Source of the DNA: Cryptomeria japonica
Lineage: Eukaryota > Streptophyta > Pinopsida > Cupressales > Cupressaceae
Assembly (NCBI RefSeq): GCF_030272615.1
Contig: NC_081405.1
Span: 474,830,008-474,870,507 of the forward strand
Reading direction: 5' to 3'
Length of the DNA stretch: 40,500 bases
The notes below the pieces were generated by a model. It did no database searches. It saw only the letters and a list, made by a program, of their open reading frames with translations, and was not told the origin of the DNA. The translations under genes were made by a program, and so were the position numbers. This document shows positions 1 through 10,591 of this stretch, piece by piece. The stretch's first letter is position 1; each line of letters opens with the position of its first letter.

Positions 1-305
1 GAGAAGAGAAAAAAAAGAGAAGAAACATTTAATGTTTAAAGAATTGATGATTTGGAATGCAGTGGAGATGTAAATAAATCTAAAGCAATTTTTTGAGAAG
101 ATTGCAATGAAGCACTAGAAAATACAAATGTAAGTTACCTCTAAAATGTTTTTCTTGTGGTAGAATTGGGCATTATGCTTCTAATTTGACTTACAAAGAA
201 GATTATAAGAAATTGGATGTCGATAAGAAAAAGAACAAGTTCAAGAGACACAATTTTAATAGAAGAGAGAAGAAGGGCTCATATTCTATCAAGGAGCATA
301 CATCA
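1..305 (+). pseudogene. Copia gag C-terminal fragment with degenerate zinc knuckle
   Basis: Translating from about 130 gives a CCHC-like nucleocapsid knuckle, CFSCGRIGHYASNL, in which the final cysteine of CX2CX4HX4C is replaced by leucine. A lysine/arginine-rich stretch follows, as is usual after this knuckle. The frame stops at the solo LTR (306). If the LTR and one copy of its target duplication are skipped, the same frame continues at 1203 into the acidic segment DELDDDSNEES, so the host gag was intact here when the LTR element inserted. Nucleic-acid binding would be the role of an intact copy. Confidence 0.8.
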
Positions 306-1197
306 TGATGCAAGAGCACTAGTCTAGTTCTTATCGGTTGGGCAGTTTTCAGTGGAATTGCTTAAGAGCGTGGCATTTCTTCATGTTTGAGTGTTTAGCA
401 TTGTGGTTTTGGGTTTATTCCCTTGTGTTCATGGTCTTTACCATGAAGTTTCATAGTATTTGGCTTTGTTTTTGGTGAGATGTGAATTCTGGTATTGTCT
501 CGGTTGATATGTTCTTACCAGTTAGCCAGGTTGTATGTTGAGTGAAGATGATTTTGGGTTATGGTTGATCTCCATGACTTGCGGATCATTAGAGGTGTTT
601 CTTTGGGTCTTGGTCGGTATTCTCCAAAATCAGTATATCATTTTATGCTTTGGAGATTGTTCTTTGTGATTTGAGCCGACATGTTACCGTTGCACATTTC
701 ATGAACTAGTTGGTCTTTGGGCCGACTTGATTGAGTTGTAATTATTTGTAGATGGTATAAATGGAAGCTTGTGAATCATTTGAGGGGAAGCTAGAAGATT
801 GAAGGTAGAGCTTTGAGATTGAGCGAAGATGTAGAACCGGCGAGATTCTGATCCGATAGGACTGAGGCTGGAAGGCTAAGGTCTGGATTAGGATAGAACT
901 GGTAGACTATTATTGGAGGCCGACTTGATGTGCAAATGATCTGCCGATCTTATATTTGTATTATATGCATTATTTGTATCCTGGACTATGATCCATCATG
1001 TGGCATGTATAATTCTTCAGACTATGATAAGATTCATTCACATTGTTTACCGGTTATGTGTTTTGTGTTGTTACCGGTTGTTCTTCCTGATTTTTTTGGT
1101 ACCTTGTTACTGGTTATCGGTATGCTTTGCATTGTTTATGTGTTAAGTTGCAAGGTTGGGTTGTCCTTCATTTGATCTCCCTGCCTTGACTGCGTCA
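306..1197 (+). mobile_element. Solo LTR, 892 bp, with 5-bp target duplication CATCA
   Basis: The segment begins TGATGCAAG and ends TGCGTCA, so it has TG...CA termini. CATCA flanks it directly on both sides (301-305 and 1198-1202). It contains a TATA-like TATAAAT at 756-762, about mid-LTR, where an LTR promoter is expected. No primer site, coding domain or second LTR follows. It sits inside the gag of the copia element, and removing it with one CATCA restores the gag frame. It is most simply the product of LTR-LTR recombination. Small open frames within it (for example 930-1175) have no support. Confidence 0.85.
756..762 (+). promoter_or_regulatory. TATA-like box of the solo LTR
   Basis: TATAAAT lies about 450 bp into the 892-bp LTR. 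Similar boxes occur in the other LTRs of this window at 10216 and 30764. Orientation follows the TG...CA reading and is not independently proven. Confidence 0.4.
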
Positions 1198-1202
1198 CAT
1201 CA

Positions 1203-2420
1203 AAAGATGAACTTGATGATGATTCGAATGAAGAATCCCTATTTTTGGCAATTGAAGATAAGGAGAAGGCTTTGGAGAAATTGAAAAAGGAGAAATCAGT
1301 TAATATTGCATTGCATGCTAAGATAGAATCGAATACATGGATTATAGACCGGATGTTGAAATAATATGACTAGTGATAAAGACAAGTTTATTAATGTCAA
1401 GAAGTATGATGGAGGATCAATGAAGTTTGTTGGAGAAGATGGTGCATCTATTCGAGGTCATGGAAGCATTTCTATTGATGGTAAGCATATGACTGGTGAT
1501 GTTTACTATGTTGAAGGATTAGGACAATTTGTTAAGTGTTAGTCAGATGTGTAGAAAAGGGTATGAAGTTTTGTTTAGTAGCACCAGATGTGTGATCAAA
1601 AAGGAGAAGACTGGTAAAAGAGTTGGAAAAGGAGCTGGAACATGTGAAAATGTATATTATATCAAGGATAAAGAGGAGAGTAAGTGTTTTCTAAAGCAGA
1701 GTAATGAATGTTGGTTATGGCACAAGAGAATTGTACATGCCAATTTTTGATAATAGGATCAAGATTTGTAGATTTGAAGCAGTTAAAGATTTACGTAGAC
1801 TTGTGAATCCTACTGATACTATGTGTAGAGAATGTCAATTGGGAAAGTAGATAAAGAGAAGATTCAAGAATAAGGAATATTCTAGTATGAAACCTTTGGA
1901 GTTGATTCATACAAACTTATGTGGACCTATAAGGACAAGAGGTTTAAACAGAGAAAGGTATTTCATGTTACTCATTGATGACTTCTCTAGAATGACTTGG
2001 GTTACATTATTAAAGGACAAATCTAAGGTTTTTTTATAGCTTTAAATTTTTCAAATTTATGGTTGAGAATCAAGTAGATGCTAAGATTAAGTGCTTAAGA
2101 TCAAAAAAATGAGTAGAATTCACTTCATGGGAGTGATATTTTTGTGAAATTCATGGGATCAGAAAGCATTTTCTACTCCAAGGACTCCTCAAGATAATGA
2201 TGTTGTGGAAAGAAAAAATAGAATTGTTATTGGGATGGATAGGACTTTGTTAAAAGATGCTAATTTGGCTAATGTATATTGGAAAGAAGTAGTTCATGCT
2301 ATGATGTATCTTCTTAATAGGGTGTAGATCAGAGTAAACCATACCAAAACACCTTATGATCTATGGAACGGTAGACCTCTTACTATGAAGTATTTTTAGA
2401 TCTTTGGAAGAAAATGTTAT
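1203..2420 (+). pseudogene. Copia protease and integrase remnant
   Basis: After the acidic gag tail, the protease signature around 1337-1375 (WIID, then GC..NNMTSDKDKF) is disrupted: two bases are missing after the catalytic Asp codon, and a stop follows. The GAG pre-integrase and zinc-binding region follows (WLWHKR...H near 1715-1740, CRECQLGK near 1828-1850). A one-base insertion in a T run near 1743 breaks the frame. The integrase core shows HTNLCGP near 1908-1930, where the first catalytic Asp is now Asn, and a later VVERKNR carrying the Glu near 2200. Several TAG stops interrupt it. The role of an intact copy would be polyprotein cleavage and cDNA integration. This copy cannot work. Confidence 0.85.
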
Positions 2421-2859
2421 ATCAGAAGAGATGAAGACAATATTGGGAAATTTGACTCTAGAGAAATGAAGGAATCTTTTCGAGATATGCTACAAACAAC
2501 AAGGCTTACCAATGTTTCAACAAAAGGTTGAATATAATAGTAGAAAGTACAAATGGGAAGGTATGTGAAGAATGGAATTAGATTGAACCTAATATTGAGA
2601 CTGGTATTGAGATTGTTCCAATTTTTCAAAGAAGACAAGTGATCAAGAAGAAAACAAAGAGAAGGAAACAAATGATGATGATGAAGAAGATGAGGATAAT
2701 TTAGAGAAAGTTCCTGCTAAGTATGTTCAAAAGAATCATTCAGAGAATTAGATAATCAGAGATAAGAGAAAAGGTGTTTAGACCATAAGGAAGATTGCAG
2801 AAGCTCAAGATCAAGCTAATTAATGTTTTCTATCTATGATGGATTCATAGACTTATGAG

Positions 2860-4331
2860 GAAGCAAGAAAAGATGAGAGTTGGGTTAAAGAAATGTAAGA
2901 AGAACTAAATCAAATTCAGAAGAACAAGACTTGGGAGCCGGTACCTAGAATGGTGGACAAGAATGTAATAGGAACTAAGTGGGTATTTAGGAATAAGTTG
3001 AATGAGAAATGACAAGTGACAAGGAATAAAGAAAGGCCGATATGTTCTCAAGTGGAAGGTATAAACTTTGAAGAAACTTTTTATCTGGTAGCAAGGATGG
3101 AAGCTATTCGTATGTATCTTGCATTTTTTGCTTACAAGAACTTTAAAGTTTATCAGATGGATGTCAAATCAATATTTTTGAATGGAGATCTAGAAAAATA
3201 AGTTTACATTGAGCAACCAGATGGATTCATATTGATAGAAGATTTGGATATGGTATGCAGACTAAAGAAGGAATTGTATGGATTCAAACAAACACCCAGA
3301 CCCTAGTGCAAGGTTTTTACTTCAATTTTTTTTTAGAAAAGGTACAATAGACAGTAATCTTTATTTCAAGATTGATGGAGATAAGTTGTTAATTGTTATA
3401 GTTTATGTTGATGGCATTTTATCTAGAGGAGATGATATCTTATGTAAAGAATTTGCTAAGGAGATGCAAAATGAATTTGAAATGTCAATGATTGGTGAGT
3501 TGTCTTTCTTTCTTGGGTTGCAAGTCGTTCAATCAGAAGATGGAATTTTTATTTCTTAGAGCAAGTATGTGAAAGAAATTTGGAAGAAGTTTGGTTTTGA
3601 TGGTTGCAAACAACTCCTTCAACCATTGGATGCAAGTTGAGTAAAGAAGATGAGTCTCCAGAAGTTGAACAGAAGAAGTGTAGATCGATGATTGGTGGAT
3701 TGTTGTATTTGACTATGTCTAGATCAAATATCATGCAAGTTGTTTGTCTGGTAGCTAGATTTCAAATAAATCCAAAGGTAACACATGAGCAAGATGTAAA
3801 GAGAATTTTTAGATACTTGAAAGGTACTGTGGATTATGGACATTGGTACAAAAAAGGTGGAGATTTTATGTTGAAATCCTATACTGATGTAGATTGGGCT
3901 AGAAGTGTTGATGGTTGAAAGAGTACTAGTGGTGGTGCATTCTTTTTAGGAGACAGATCAGTCTCTTGGTTCAGTATGAAACAAGATTCAGTTTCCCTAT
4001 CTACTATTGAAGCAAAGTATATTGTAGCGACATCTTGTTGTACTCAGGTAATGTAGATGAGACAAACTCTTAAGGATATCAAGGTAATATATGATGAAGC
4101 AATTCCTATTATGTGTGATAATACTAGTGCAACAAACATTTCAAATAATCTAGTTATGCATTCGAGAACAAATCATATTTCAATAAGATATCATTATATA
4201 AGGGAGAAAATTGTTGAGAAGGAAGTTCAATTGGAATACATTTCTATGAAAGAGCAAGTTGCAAATATTTTCACTTAGGCATTGGAAAAAGATACATTTG
4301 AGTTTCTTTGGGAGAAGCTTGGGTTCATTGC
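2860..4331 (+). pseudogene. Copia reverse transcriptase and RNase H remnant
   Basis: The RT region (PF07727-type) begins with the motif around WEPVPR and GTKWVFRNK (2930-3000), then MDVKSIFLNGD (3160-3190) with the first catalytic Asp. The YVDD box near 3405-3420 reads YVDG, so the second Asp of the pair is lost. RNase H follows: YTDVDWARSVDG (3880-3918), KSTSGG, VSWFSMKQ, STIEAKY, CDNTSA and HSRTNH, ending near LEYISMKEQVANIFT (4220-4278). Frames change several times and stops are mostly TAG. The residues identify the family clearly. The missing Asp and the stops show that it is inactive. Confidence 0.9.
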
Positions 4332-4665
4332 CCCTCCTTCTAGCTAGGTGCATCATGGGGATGCATCTTTCTAGGGGGAGCTTTCATGCCTATTTCTTTT
4401 CCTAGATTGATGTTGTGACTTCTCTCAAGGGAAGCAATGGTGCGTACAGTGTTATTGTGACCTTTGTCCTTGATGGAAAAGGAGGAGAGATTGAGTAAGT
4501 TCTAGCAAAGGGAAAGGTTCAATAAGTTTGATATGTTGGAAAGATTGATATTGAGAGAGATAGTGCAAAAATGTGATGTATGTTTTAGAGAGATATTGAG
4601 CAGTATTCTTCTTATTTAAGGTGTAGGTGTCATCAAGTATTGCCATCAATGACAAAGGGAGAAAT
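4332..4665 (+). other. Copia 3' untranslated region and polypurine tract
   Basis: There is no coding signal after RNase H. The stretch ends in the purine-rich AAAGGGAGAAAT at 4654-4665, directly before the TGTTG start of the 3' LTR. This is the expected plus-strand primer position for a copia element. Confidence 0.65.
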
Positions 4666-4880
4666 TGTTGAAAGTATGTGCTGATGTTTTGTTTTGGTTG
4701 TCATAGATGTCAAACTTGTTGTTTTAGGATGTTCTGGGATGTCTATTGGTTCAGAATGTCTATGGTGTAGAGTTATCTTGTTGTGTTGTTCATGTTGCAG
4801 TTGTTCAATTATTTTTTTGGAAGTGCTTGGGTCTAGAATTTATTGCTGGTGTTGAGTGTTGTTATTTTCATTGGATATAG
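4666..4880 (+). repeat. Start of the copia 3' LTR, interrupted at 4881
   Basis: It starts TGTTGAAAG immediately after the polypurine tract and runs 215 bp until the unrelated TGTAATGCCC repeat begins. No 5' LTR is in the window to compare it with, so only the start is firm. Confidence 0.55.
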
Positions 4881-5664
4881 TGTAATGCCCCACCAAGAAA
4901 CCCTAAAGGATATGACTAAAAACAGTCAAAAATAATGCAAATTTTTTTTAAAAAAATAATATAGAACATAAAAACTTATGGAACAACGTAGCAATAGAAG
5001 TTGCAGAAGCGAAAGACTTAACTCAAACTCCTAAAGGGTTTCCCAGCGTGAATTACTTAATTAAACTAACCTTTACTTAAGATCAATTAACCCCTTTAAT
5101 AAATACATTTAACCATTAGAATCTTAATTACACTAGTCAATAATTGTTTCATTCTTTTGCATGAGATAACACTAACATTTCCATACTTCATTTATGATTA
5201 AACACTCAATTAAATTGCTTTAATGAATTTAATTAAAGATAGAAATCCTAACATCTAACTCACATCATAATACATTTCTTTTACATTGCAAGGATAGCTT
5301 AGTATTACAATTGCACTTAATACATCAAGTCTCATAAAAATTACATAATGATTGCATCAAATTACAACTTCCATGAAGGAATACATATAACATATGATAC
5401 AACCAACCACATAAGGGTCCAAGAGATAAAATATCTGATCCAAGAAAAATAAGAAGGATCCAACTGGTACAATGGAATGAAGTGAAACCAAGAGATACAT
5501 TTGGAGCACCTATGAAGCTAATCCCTCGCAAGAAGACATGAACAAAATACCCAATGGAAAGTGCCACTACCACCCGACCATGTGGTCCAAAAAGGAACCA
5601 CCCCTCCATGCTAGGAGATAGTAATAAGGCCCTCAAGAAAACCACAATAAAGCATCATATGGTT
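4881..5664 (+). repeat. TGTAATGCCC repeat, copy 1 (probable LTR fragment)
   Basis: This 784-bp AT-rich block begins TGTAATGCCCC, has a GCAGAAGCGAAAG motif near 5000, and ends with a segment (5577-5610) closely matching the bases that flank element A on both sides. Copy 2 follows at once, so copy 1 is probably truncated. Ends beginning TGTAATGCCC suit an LTR terminus in either orientation. I see no coding capacity: the reverse frame at 5645-5325 has no recognisable domain. Superfamily is not determined. Confidence 0.55.
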
Positions 5665-6458
5665 TGTAATGCCCGCCAAAATACCCTAGAGAAATACACT
5701 AACTAACATGCAATAGAGATTTTTTTTATTTTTAAACATCAACTAATGCAACCATTACCATCAACTACTCAAATGTAGTAATCATTCATTAACTAAATAA
5801 CATCTAACCATCATAATCAAATTCACATAAGAACATAACGCAAGCGGAAATAAACACAACATCTCAAAACATCCTCTAGGGCATCTCAACGTCATCACTT
5901 AAACTAACCATAAGCAATAACATTATAAGCATGATAACACAATTACCACCATAGACTAATGCATACTAATTCCTAGCATGATTTATTCTTCCAATGTACA
6001 CATCATTCTTCACTATTATATATCATGATTATATCCATCTACTAAGCATACTTAACCAATCCTTTTTAAGTTCATTTTAAAACACCAATACCAAATGTTC
6101 CTACTCCCAAATTACTTATACATTTATATCATCATGAACTAATCACAAGATAATCTAACATAATCCAACATTACATAAGACTATACAAACATCCATGAAT
6201 CAATTTCCATTAATGAACCAATTTTACAAGTTACATTATTTATTCTCTTAACATACTATTACAACATATATGATTACAATATCTTTCACCACAAGGAACA
6301 TGGTCCTATTTAGATTTAATTTACATCAATCTACTACAAGAATCCATCCAAAGTTAAGAAGACAAGATATCCACATCCACGCAAGAGCATTTAACAAAGA
6401 ACATCCCAATGGAAGAAGGCATCAAACCACCCAACCATGTGGAACCAAAGGAACCACC
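5665..6458 (+). repeat. TGTAATGCCC repeat, copy 2, left part
   Basis: It begins TGTAATGCCCGCC and shares with copy 1 the start, an ACGCAAGCGGAAA motif (near 5840) and the block CCATGTGG...GGAACCACC at its right edge. There element A is inserted, and the repeat resumes at 27622. Overall similarity to copy 1 is low between these anchors. It is noncoding, and the small frame at 6270-6464 is not supported. Confidence 0.55.
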
Positions 6459-7382
6459 TGTTAGCAATTGACACTCAATTGGTTGGTTTCACTATGTTAT
6501 CATTGATGGCAACATGATATCTTGTTTCGGCTTCATGTTTTGGGTTAGTTGTGTACCTGTAGGCACTTCACAGACACTTCACTGGCACCGGCACCGGCAA
6601 GATGGAAGGATTTCTTTTGTTACTAGCAATGTATGCTGACATGGTTTAGAATCAAGTTATCTATATTGGAGGCCAACATATTTTGGATCCGGCATCGGCA
6701 ATTGTTTTTTTATATTCATTTGTTTATGTTATCTAGCTGACATGTATTTTGATATTATAAATATCTTTGTAATCTGACATAAGACATGATAAATTGTATA
6801 GGGTATATAGGTCAATTGGATAGATCATTTTGTGATGTAATAGTATGGATGTGAATATGGATGATAAGCAATGCGAAATATATCAGAGAGATCATGTATG
6901 TGGGGATATTTTTGTAAAGGGTTTAGGGTTACAGACTGGAACAGATAGAGTTTAACCAGAACTGTATTCAGGCATAGAAGATGCTATCTTTGTAGTTCAT
7001 TCATTTCTTTGGATTGTAGTCTGGATTTATATGTATTCAGTGGGGCTCCTTTTGTGATTGAGTAGTGTGCTCTTGGCTATAAGCCTTCTAGCAAGTGCAG
7101 GCCCCTATATATTGTAATATCTCTTCATATGGCCAGTGGATTGATATTGTGGGTCACAAATCCCACCGTGGTTTTTCCTCTTTGAGGTTTTACACGTATA
7201 ATTATGTGTGTTATGGTGTTCATTTATGTGATTGGCGTATTACTTGTTTCACTTCTTTCAATTATGTATGTACTGGTATACCGGTTGGTGTATGCATGTT
7301 TTAATAAGGCTAAAATTGATCATACCGGTAGAACATTGATTCACCCCCCCCCCCCCCCTCTCAGTGTTCTTGGATTCCAACT
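6459..7382 (+). repeat. 5' LTR of element A
   Basis: It starts TGTTAGCAATTGACAC and ends ...GGATTCCAACT, where the 3' LTR has ...CCAACA, so the last base has probably mutated. It carries a C run of 15 near 7344-7358 followed by TCTCAGTG. The 3' LTR has only 7 C at the same place. The TATA-like stretch ATTATAAATATC near 6756 is the only promoter candidate. Confidence 0.85.
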
Positions 7383-7384
7383 AT

Positions 7385-7397
7385 TGGTATCAGAGCC
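7385..7397 (+). other. Primer binding site of element A (initiator Met-tRNA)
   Basis: TGGTATCAGAGCC lies two bases after the LTR and matches the standard plant copia primer site complementary to the 3' end of initiator Met-tRNA. Confidence 0.85.
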
Positions 7398-7450
7398 TTG
7401 TGCCTCAGAGGAAGTTTAACAACTTGAGGAAGATCCTGAATCTGGAATCC

Positions 7451-8571
7451 ATGGATATGGGTTTGGAAAAGCAACTTGAGATGGCACTTGTGGATTATGA
7501 TGTTGAAAGGATGAAGAACTTAAAGCTACAAGATAGATTGAATTCTGCTAAGGAATTCATTCTTGTCCTATAGGAGAGGTTGTCATCTGTTCAAGCTAGG
7601 AGGAAGGAACTTTTACAAAATTAGGATGATGAAGAGAAAGATGCACTTAAGAAACAATGTTAGAAGCTGAGTCAGGAGAACATGGTTATGAAAAATGAAA
7701 TGCAAGCTATAACTATGAGAATGTCTAAAGAGATTGAGGACCGAAAGAAAAAGGAAGAAAATCTTGTTGTATCTCTGAAGAATAAATTTGAAGAATGTAG
7801 TAGGTTGGTTCATGAGAATGATATGTTGAGAACTGATTTAGTACAATCCAAAAGTAATGAACAAGAGCTTGAGAGACAAATGATAATTCTGAGAGATGAT
7901 TTGACTATTACAAGTGAGTATAGAGAAAAATTCAAGATTAGTTCAACACAACTAGATAAGTTATTGAAGAGACAAAGGTAGAATGGATATTCCAGTGGAC
8001 TTGGATTAGAACAAGGATAGAGTTCTGGTACTGCTAATGAAGATCAAAACCATAAGACATCGGTAAGACATTTTAATGCTTATAAGTTTAATGGTAGATG
8101 TTTTGTTTGTAATAAATTTGGTCACATGGCTAGGCAATGTAGAAATAGAGCAAATCAGAATAATAATTCTGCTTTCAGTCAATGCTCTAAATGCAATAAG
8201 TATGGTCATAAGACAAAAGATTGTAGAATGAATGTAAAATATTATGCATGTGAAAAATTTGGACATATGGCTAATCAGTGCAGGTCAAGAAATTATATAG
8301 ATTTTAGCAAAGCAATTCAAAATAATAATGTTACATGTTATGCATGTAATGAGGTTGGACATATTGCTAAATTTTGTAGAAGCATAAATCTACCAGTTGG
8401 TAATGGAGGATAAATGAGAAAGGGAAAGAAAAGGTTAATGAAATCTGACAAGATCATACCTAGAGATGGGTTAGGAATTCTGAAGAACAATCAACAGATG
8501 GTAATGTACCAGTTACTTATCCAACAGAGGAGGTTTCTCCTGCACTGGCAGGAAGCTCATTCGATAACTGA
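7451..8571 (+). pseudogene. Element A gag-like protein: coiled coil plus four CCHC zinc knuckles
   Basis: The frame opens at ATG 7451, just after the primer site. The first ~190 codons are rich in Glu, Lys, Gln and Leu with heptad spacing, so a long coiled coil is likely. Four CX2CX4HX4C knuckles follow at about 8101-8142, 8185-8226, 8245-8283 and 8335-8377: CFVCNKFGHMARQC, CSKCNKYGHKTKDC, YACEKFGHMANQC (first Cys lost) and CYACNEVGHIAKFC. There are five in-frame stops before the knuckles (7571, 7622, 7661, 7979, 8018), all TAG. Near 8411 the frame must shift to read an acidic tail ending at 8571. The usual copia gag domain (UBN2) seen in element C is absent. RNA packaging is inferred from the knuckles. 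Confidence 0.75.
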
Positions 8572-8941
8572 AGCAGATGCCTTAGGGGTAGGCAAAAATT
8601 CATGAAGATACTATATATGCCTCAAGAAGAGGTTCTGGAAGATGTTCCAGCTATTGGAGATGCTTATTTGACATGGAGATGTTTTATCGAGATCCCATAT
8701 CTTCCACCGAAAGTCATTGATGTCAATGAAAGATTAGGGTTTTTTCTTTTTTCTTGGAGGATAAAAGGTTGAATCTACTTCATTTCTGATCACCTTGCAT
8801 TCAAAAGTGATTAAGAGCGATTCAGAGTGATTAAAGGTGATTCAGTGCGATCAGATATCTTCTTGAGCAATTTCACCAATGATTGGAAGAGGTCTTTAGG
8901 GTTTTTCACCGACAGTGATTCACAAGTATTTATCCTTAATC
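8572..8941 (+). other. Element A spacer between the two coding regions
   Basis: No convincing frame is present. A short reading (MPQEEVLEDVP... near 8618) has no known domain. At 8806-8855 there is a small direct-repeat cluster of AGTGATTAA and GATTCAG units. The remainder looks like untranslated leader for the second frame. Confidence 0.4.
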
Positions 8942-9048
8942 ATGGAAGTGGGATCATCATTTGTAGCTATCTTTGTTGCAAATTTGGTTGTTGTTGAGGT
9001 CAAGGACCATCCCAGGCTGACTTTCAAGTGATATCTATATGTGGCTAC
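8942..9048 (+). pseudogene. Element A second protein, first exon-like piece before element B
   Basis: ATG 8942 opens a frame with a hydrophobic start (SSFVAIFVANLVVVEVKDHPRL), a TGA at 9029-9031, and then the GCTAC target site of element B. After element B the sequence resumes at 20971 (GCT ACC TTG), and the protein-like reading goes on with one frameshift before 21018. The start is chosen because it is the only ATG giving continuity across the insertion. Function is unknown; see the entry at 20971. Confidence 0.5.
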
Positions 9049-10567
9049 TGTAGACACCCAAAAATGGTCAACGCTTGCGAAGTCATACTTTAACATTTGT
9101 GCATTGCCTCATTTTAGGTTTTTGTGTCGCATTAACATTTCTCCTATGTTACACACTTGGTCTTTATCATTTGTGAACATCGAGTCATTCTTCTAAATTC
9201 TTCATTTGTCTCGCTTTTGAATTTGGTCTTGTCGACAACACTATCCAATCATGATTTTGATCGATTTTATCCTATCGCATCAATGTGCGTGCTAATTTGT
9301 TATCATTTTGGACATCGTCAATCCTAATTAGGGTTTTGTCCTCTTATCAATCTTATCATCAATCTTATCATTTTGGACATCGTCAATCTTAATTAGGGTT
9401 TTGTCCTCTTATCAATTTGTCATCAATCTTTATCATTATCAATCTTGTCATTTGCGATCAATTTGTCATTGATCGTGGTCATTTTCAATATTATCGTTTT
9501 GCAATCTATTTTGTCATCGATTATTGTCCTCTTGTCAATCTTGTCATTTGGCAATCAATTTGTCTATCGATCATTGTCCTTCTCAATCGTGTCAATTTGG
9601 ATCAATTTGTCATTGTTCCTCATCAATTGGTGCATTTATCAATCGAATCATTTTATCACATTGGTCATTTATCAATCCAAAATCAAATCGAATCGAGTCA
9701 ATTATCTTTCAAGACCTAATTCATCTTCTAGGGTTTCGTGATTTAATCATTTAACCTTGTGTGTGTCATTTCTTCCTTTAGGATTAATAAATTGTTTATT
9801 TATCCTAAGTCTTCTCATTACAATTAAATGTTCATTTAATTGGCTAATTATTCCTCTTTGTGAATTAATTAATAAATGACAAATTATTAATTAATTTACC
9901 TAATTTGCATCAATTTTACCTAATTTCTAATTCTTAATTTCCTAATTTCTAATTTCCACCTATTTTCTAATTTCCTATTTTTTCCACCTAATTAACTTGT
10001 CTTTAGTGCTCCCTATTTTTGTGCTTCATGCGTCATACTTTTGACATAGCAAGATGTCATAAGCTTCTAGTCCTCTAACCATTGCATTGGAAATATGTCA
10101 TAATTCATGACATAGAAGGTGTCATAACCTTCCTTTTCCACTCAATTGTACCATTTTCGAAATCAATTACCAAAATATCAATGTCATGCTAATCTTGTCT
10201 TTTCTCCAATTTCTCTATAAATTGGATGATCTTCATCAATCAAGGCTAATTAATAATTCTTATCAGACTATTGAACTTACGCTTCGAGTATTCTTGAATG
10301 TCAATCTTGCTTTCATAATTAGGTGTATGCACTTGAAGGTGAGATCCACAACAAACCTATTTGGAGAAGAAAGAAGAACAATGGAGCCGCATGGAAGAAG
10401 CATCCAAATCGTCATCTGGTTTGCATGAATATTTGCTTTTGAATGCTTTGTTTTTATGTCTCTATTGAGTGTGCTTAGGATTAGATCATTGCAATGTGTG
10501 ATTGAGCTAATAATGAATAATATGTCTTTTTATATATTGCTTTGATGATTCCTAATCCGATGCTACA
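9049..10567 (+). repeat. 5' LTR of element B
   Basis: It runs from TGTAGACACC to GATGCTACA. It contains a 65-bp tandem duplication (units from 9301 and 9366), then a degenerate run of short TCAATTTGTCAT-like units to about 9700, an AT-rich middle, and TATAAAT at 10216-10222. Open frames at 9417-9754 and 10186-10428 recur in the 3' LTR and are simply LTR sequence. Compared with the 3' copy it has lost about six CpG sites. Confidence 0.92.
10216..10222 (+). promoter_or_regulatory. TATA-like box in 5' LTR of element B
   Basis: TATAAAT lies in the last quarter of the LTR and is duplicated at 20618-20624 in the 3' LTR. The position suits transcription into the interior. Prediction only. Confidence 0.45.
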
Positions 10568-10572
10568 TTAAT

Positions 10573-10591
10573 TGGTGAACCCGACGTGAAC
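10573..10591 (+). other. Candidate primer binding site of element B
   Basis: TGGTGAACCCGACGTGAAC begins six bases after the 5' LTR. It starts with the obligatory TGG. I do not assign the tRNA. Confidence 0.6.

Larger units (their letters stand above)
1..4880 (+). mobile_element. Degenerate Ty1/copia LTR retrotransposon, 5' end outside window
   Basis: The domain order is that of Ty1/copia on the plus strand: gag zinc knuckle, protease, integrase, reverse transcriptase, RNase H, polypurine tract, 3' LTR. The 5' LTR, primer site and most of gag lie left of the window. A solo LTR (306-1197) splits gag, and an unrelated repeat beginning at 4881 interrupts the 3' LTR. Frames are broken by many stops and several indels, and catalytic residues are lost, so the copy is dead. 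Classification as copia rests on integrase preceding RT and on family motifs such as WLWHKR and KSTSGG. Confidence 0.9.

Noticed and set aside
5325-5645. 106-codon minus-strand frame in the TGTAATGCCC repeat
   Set aside because: It has no domain and aromatic-rich low-complexity composition, and is not kept in the neighbouring copy.
9417-9754. Three overlapping open frames in the LTR of B (and copies at 19819-20156)
   Set aside because: All three frames are open because of the short low-stop repeat. They lie wholly within the LTR and have no protein features.
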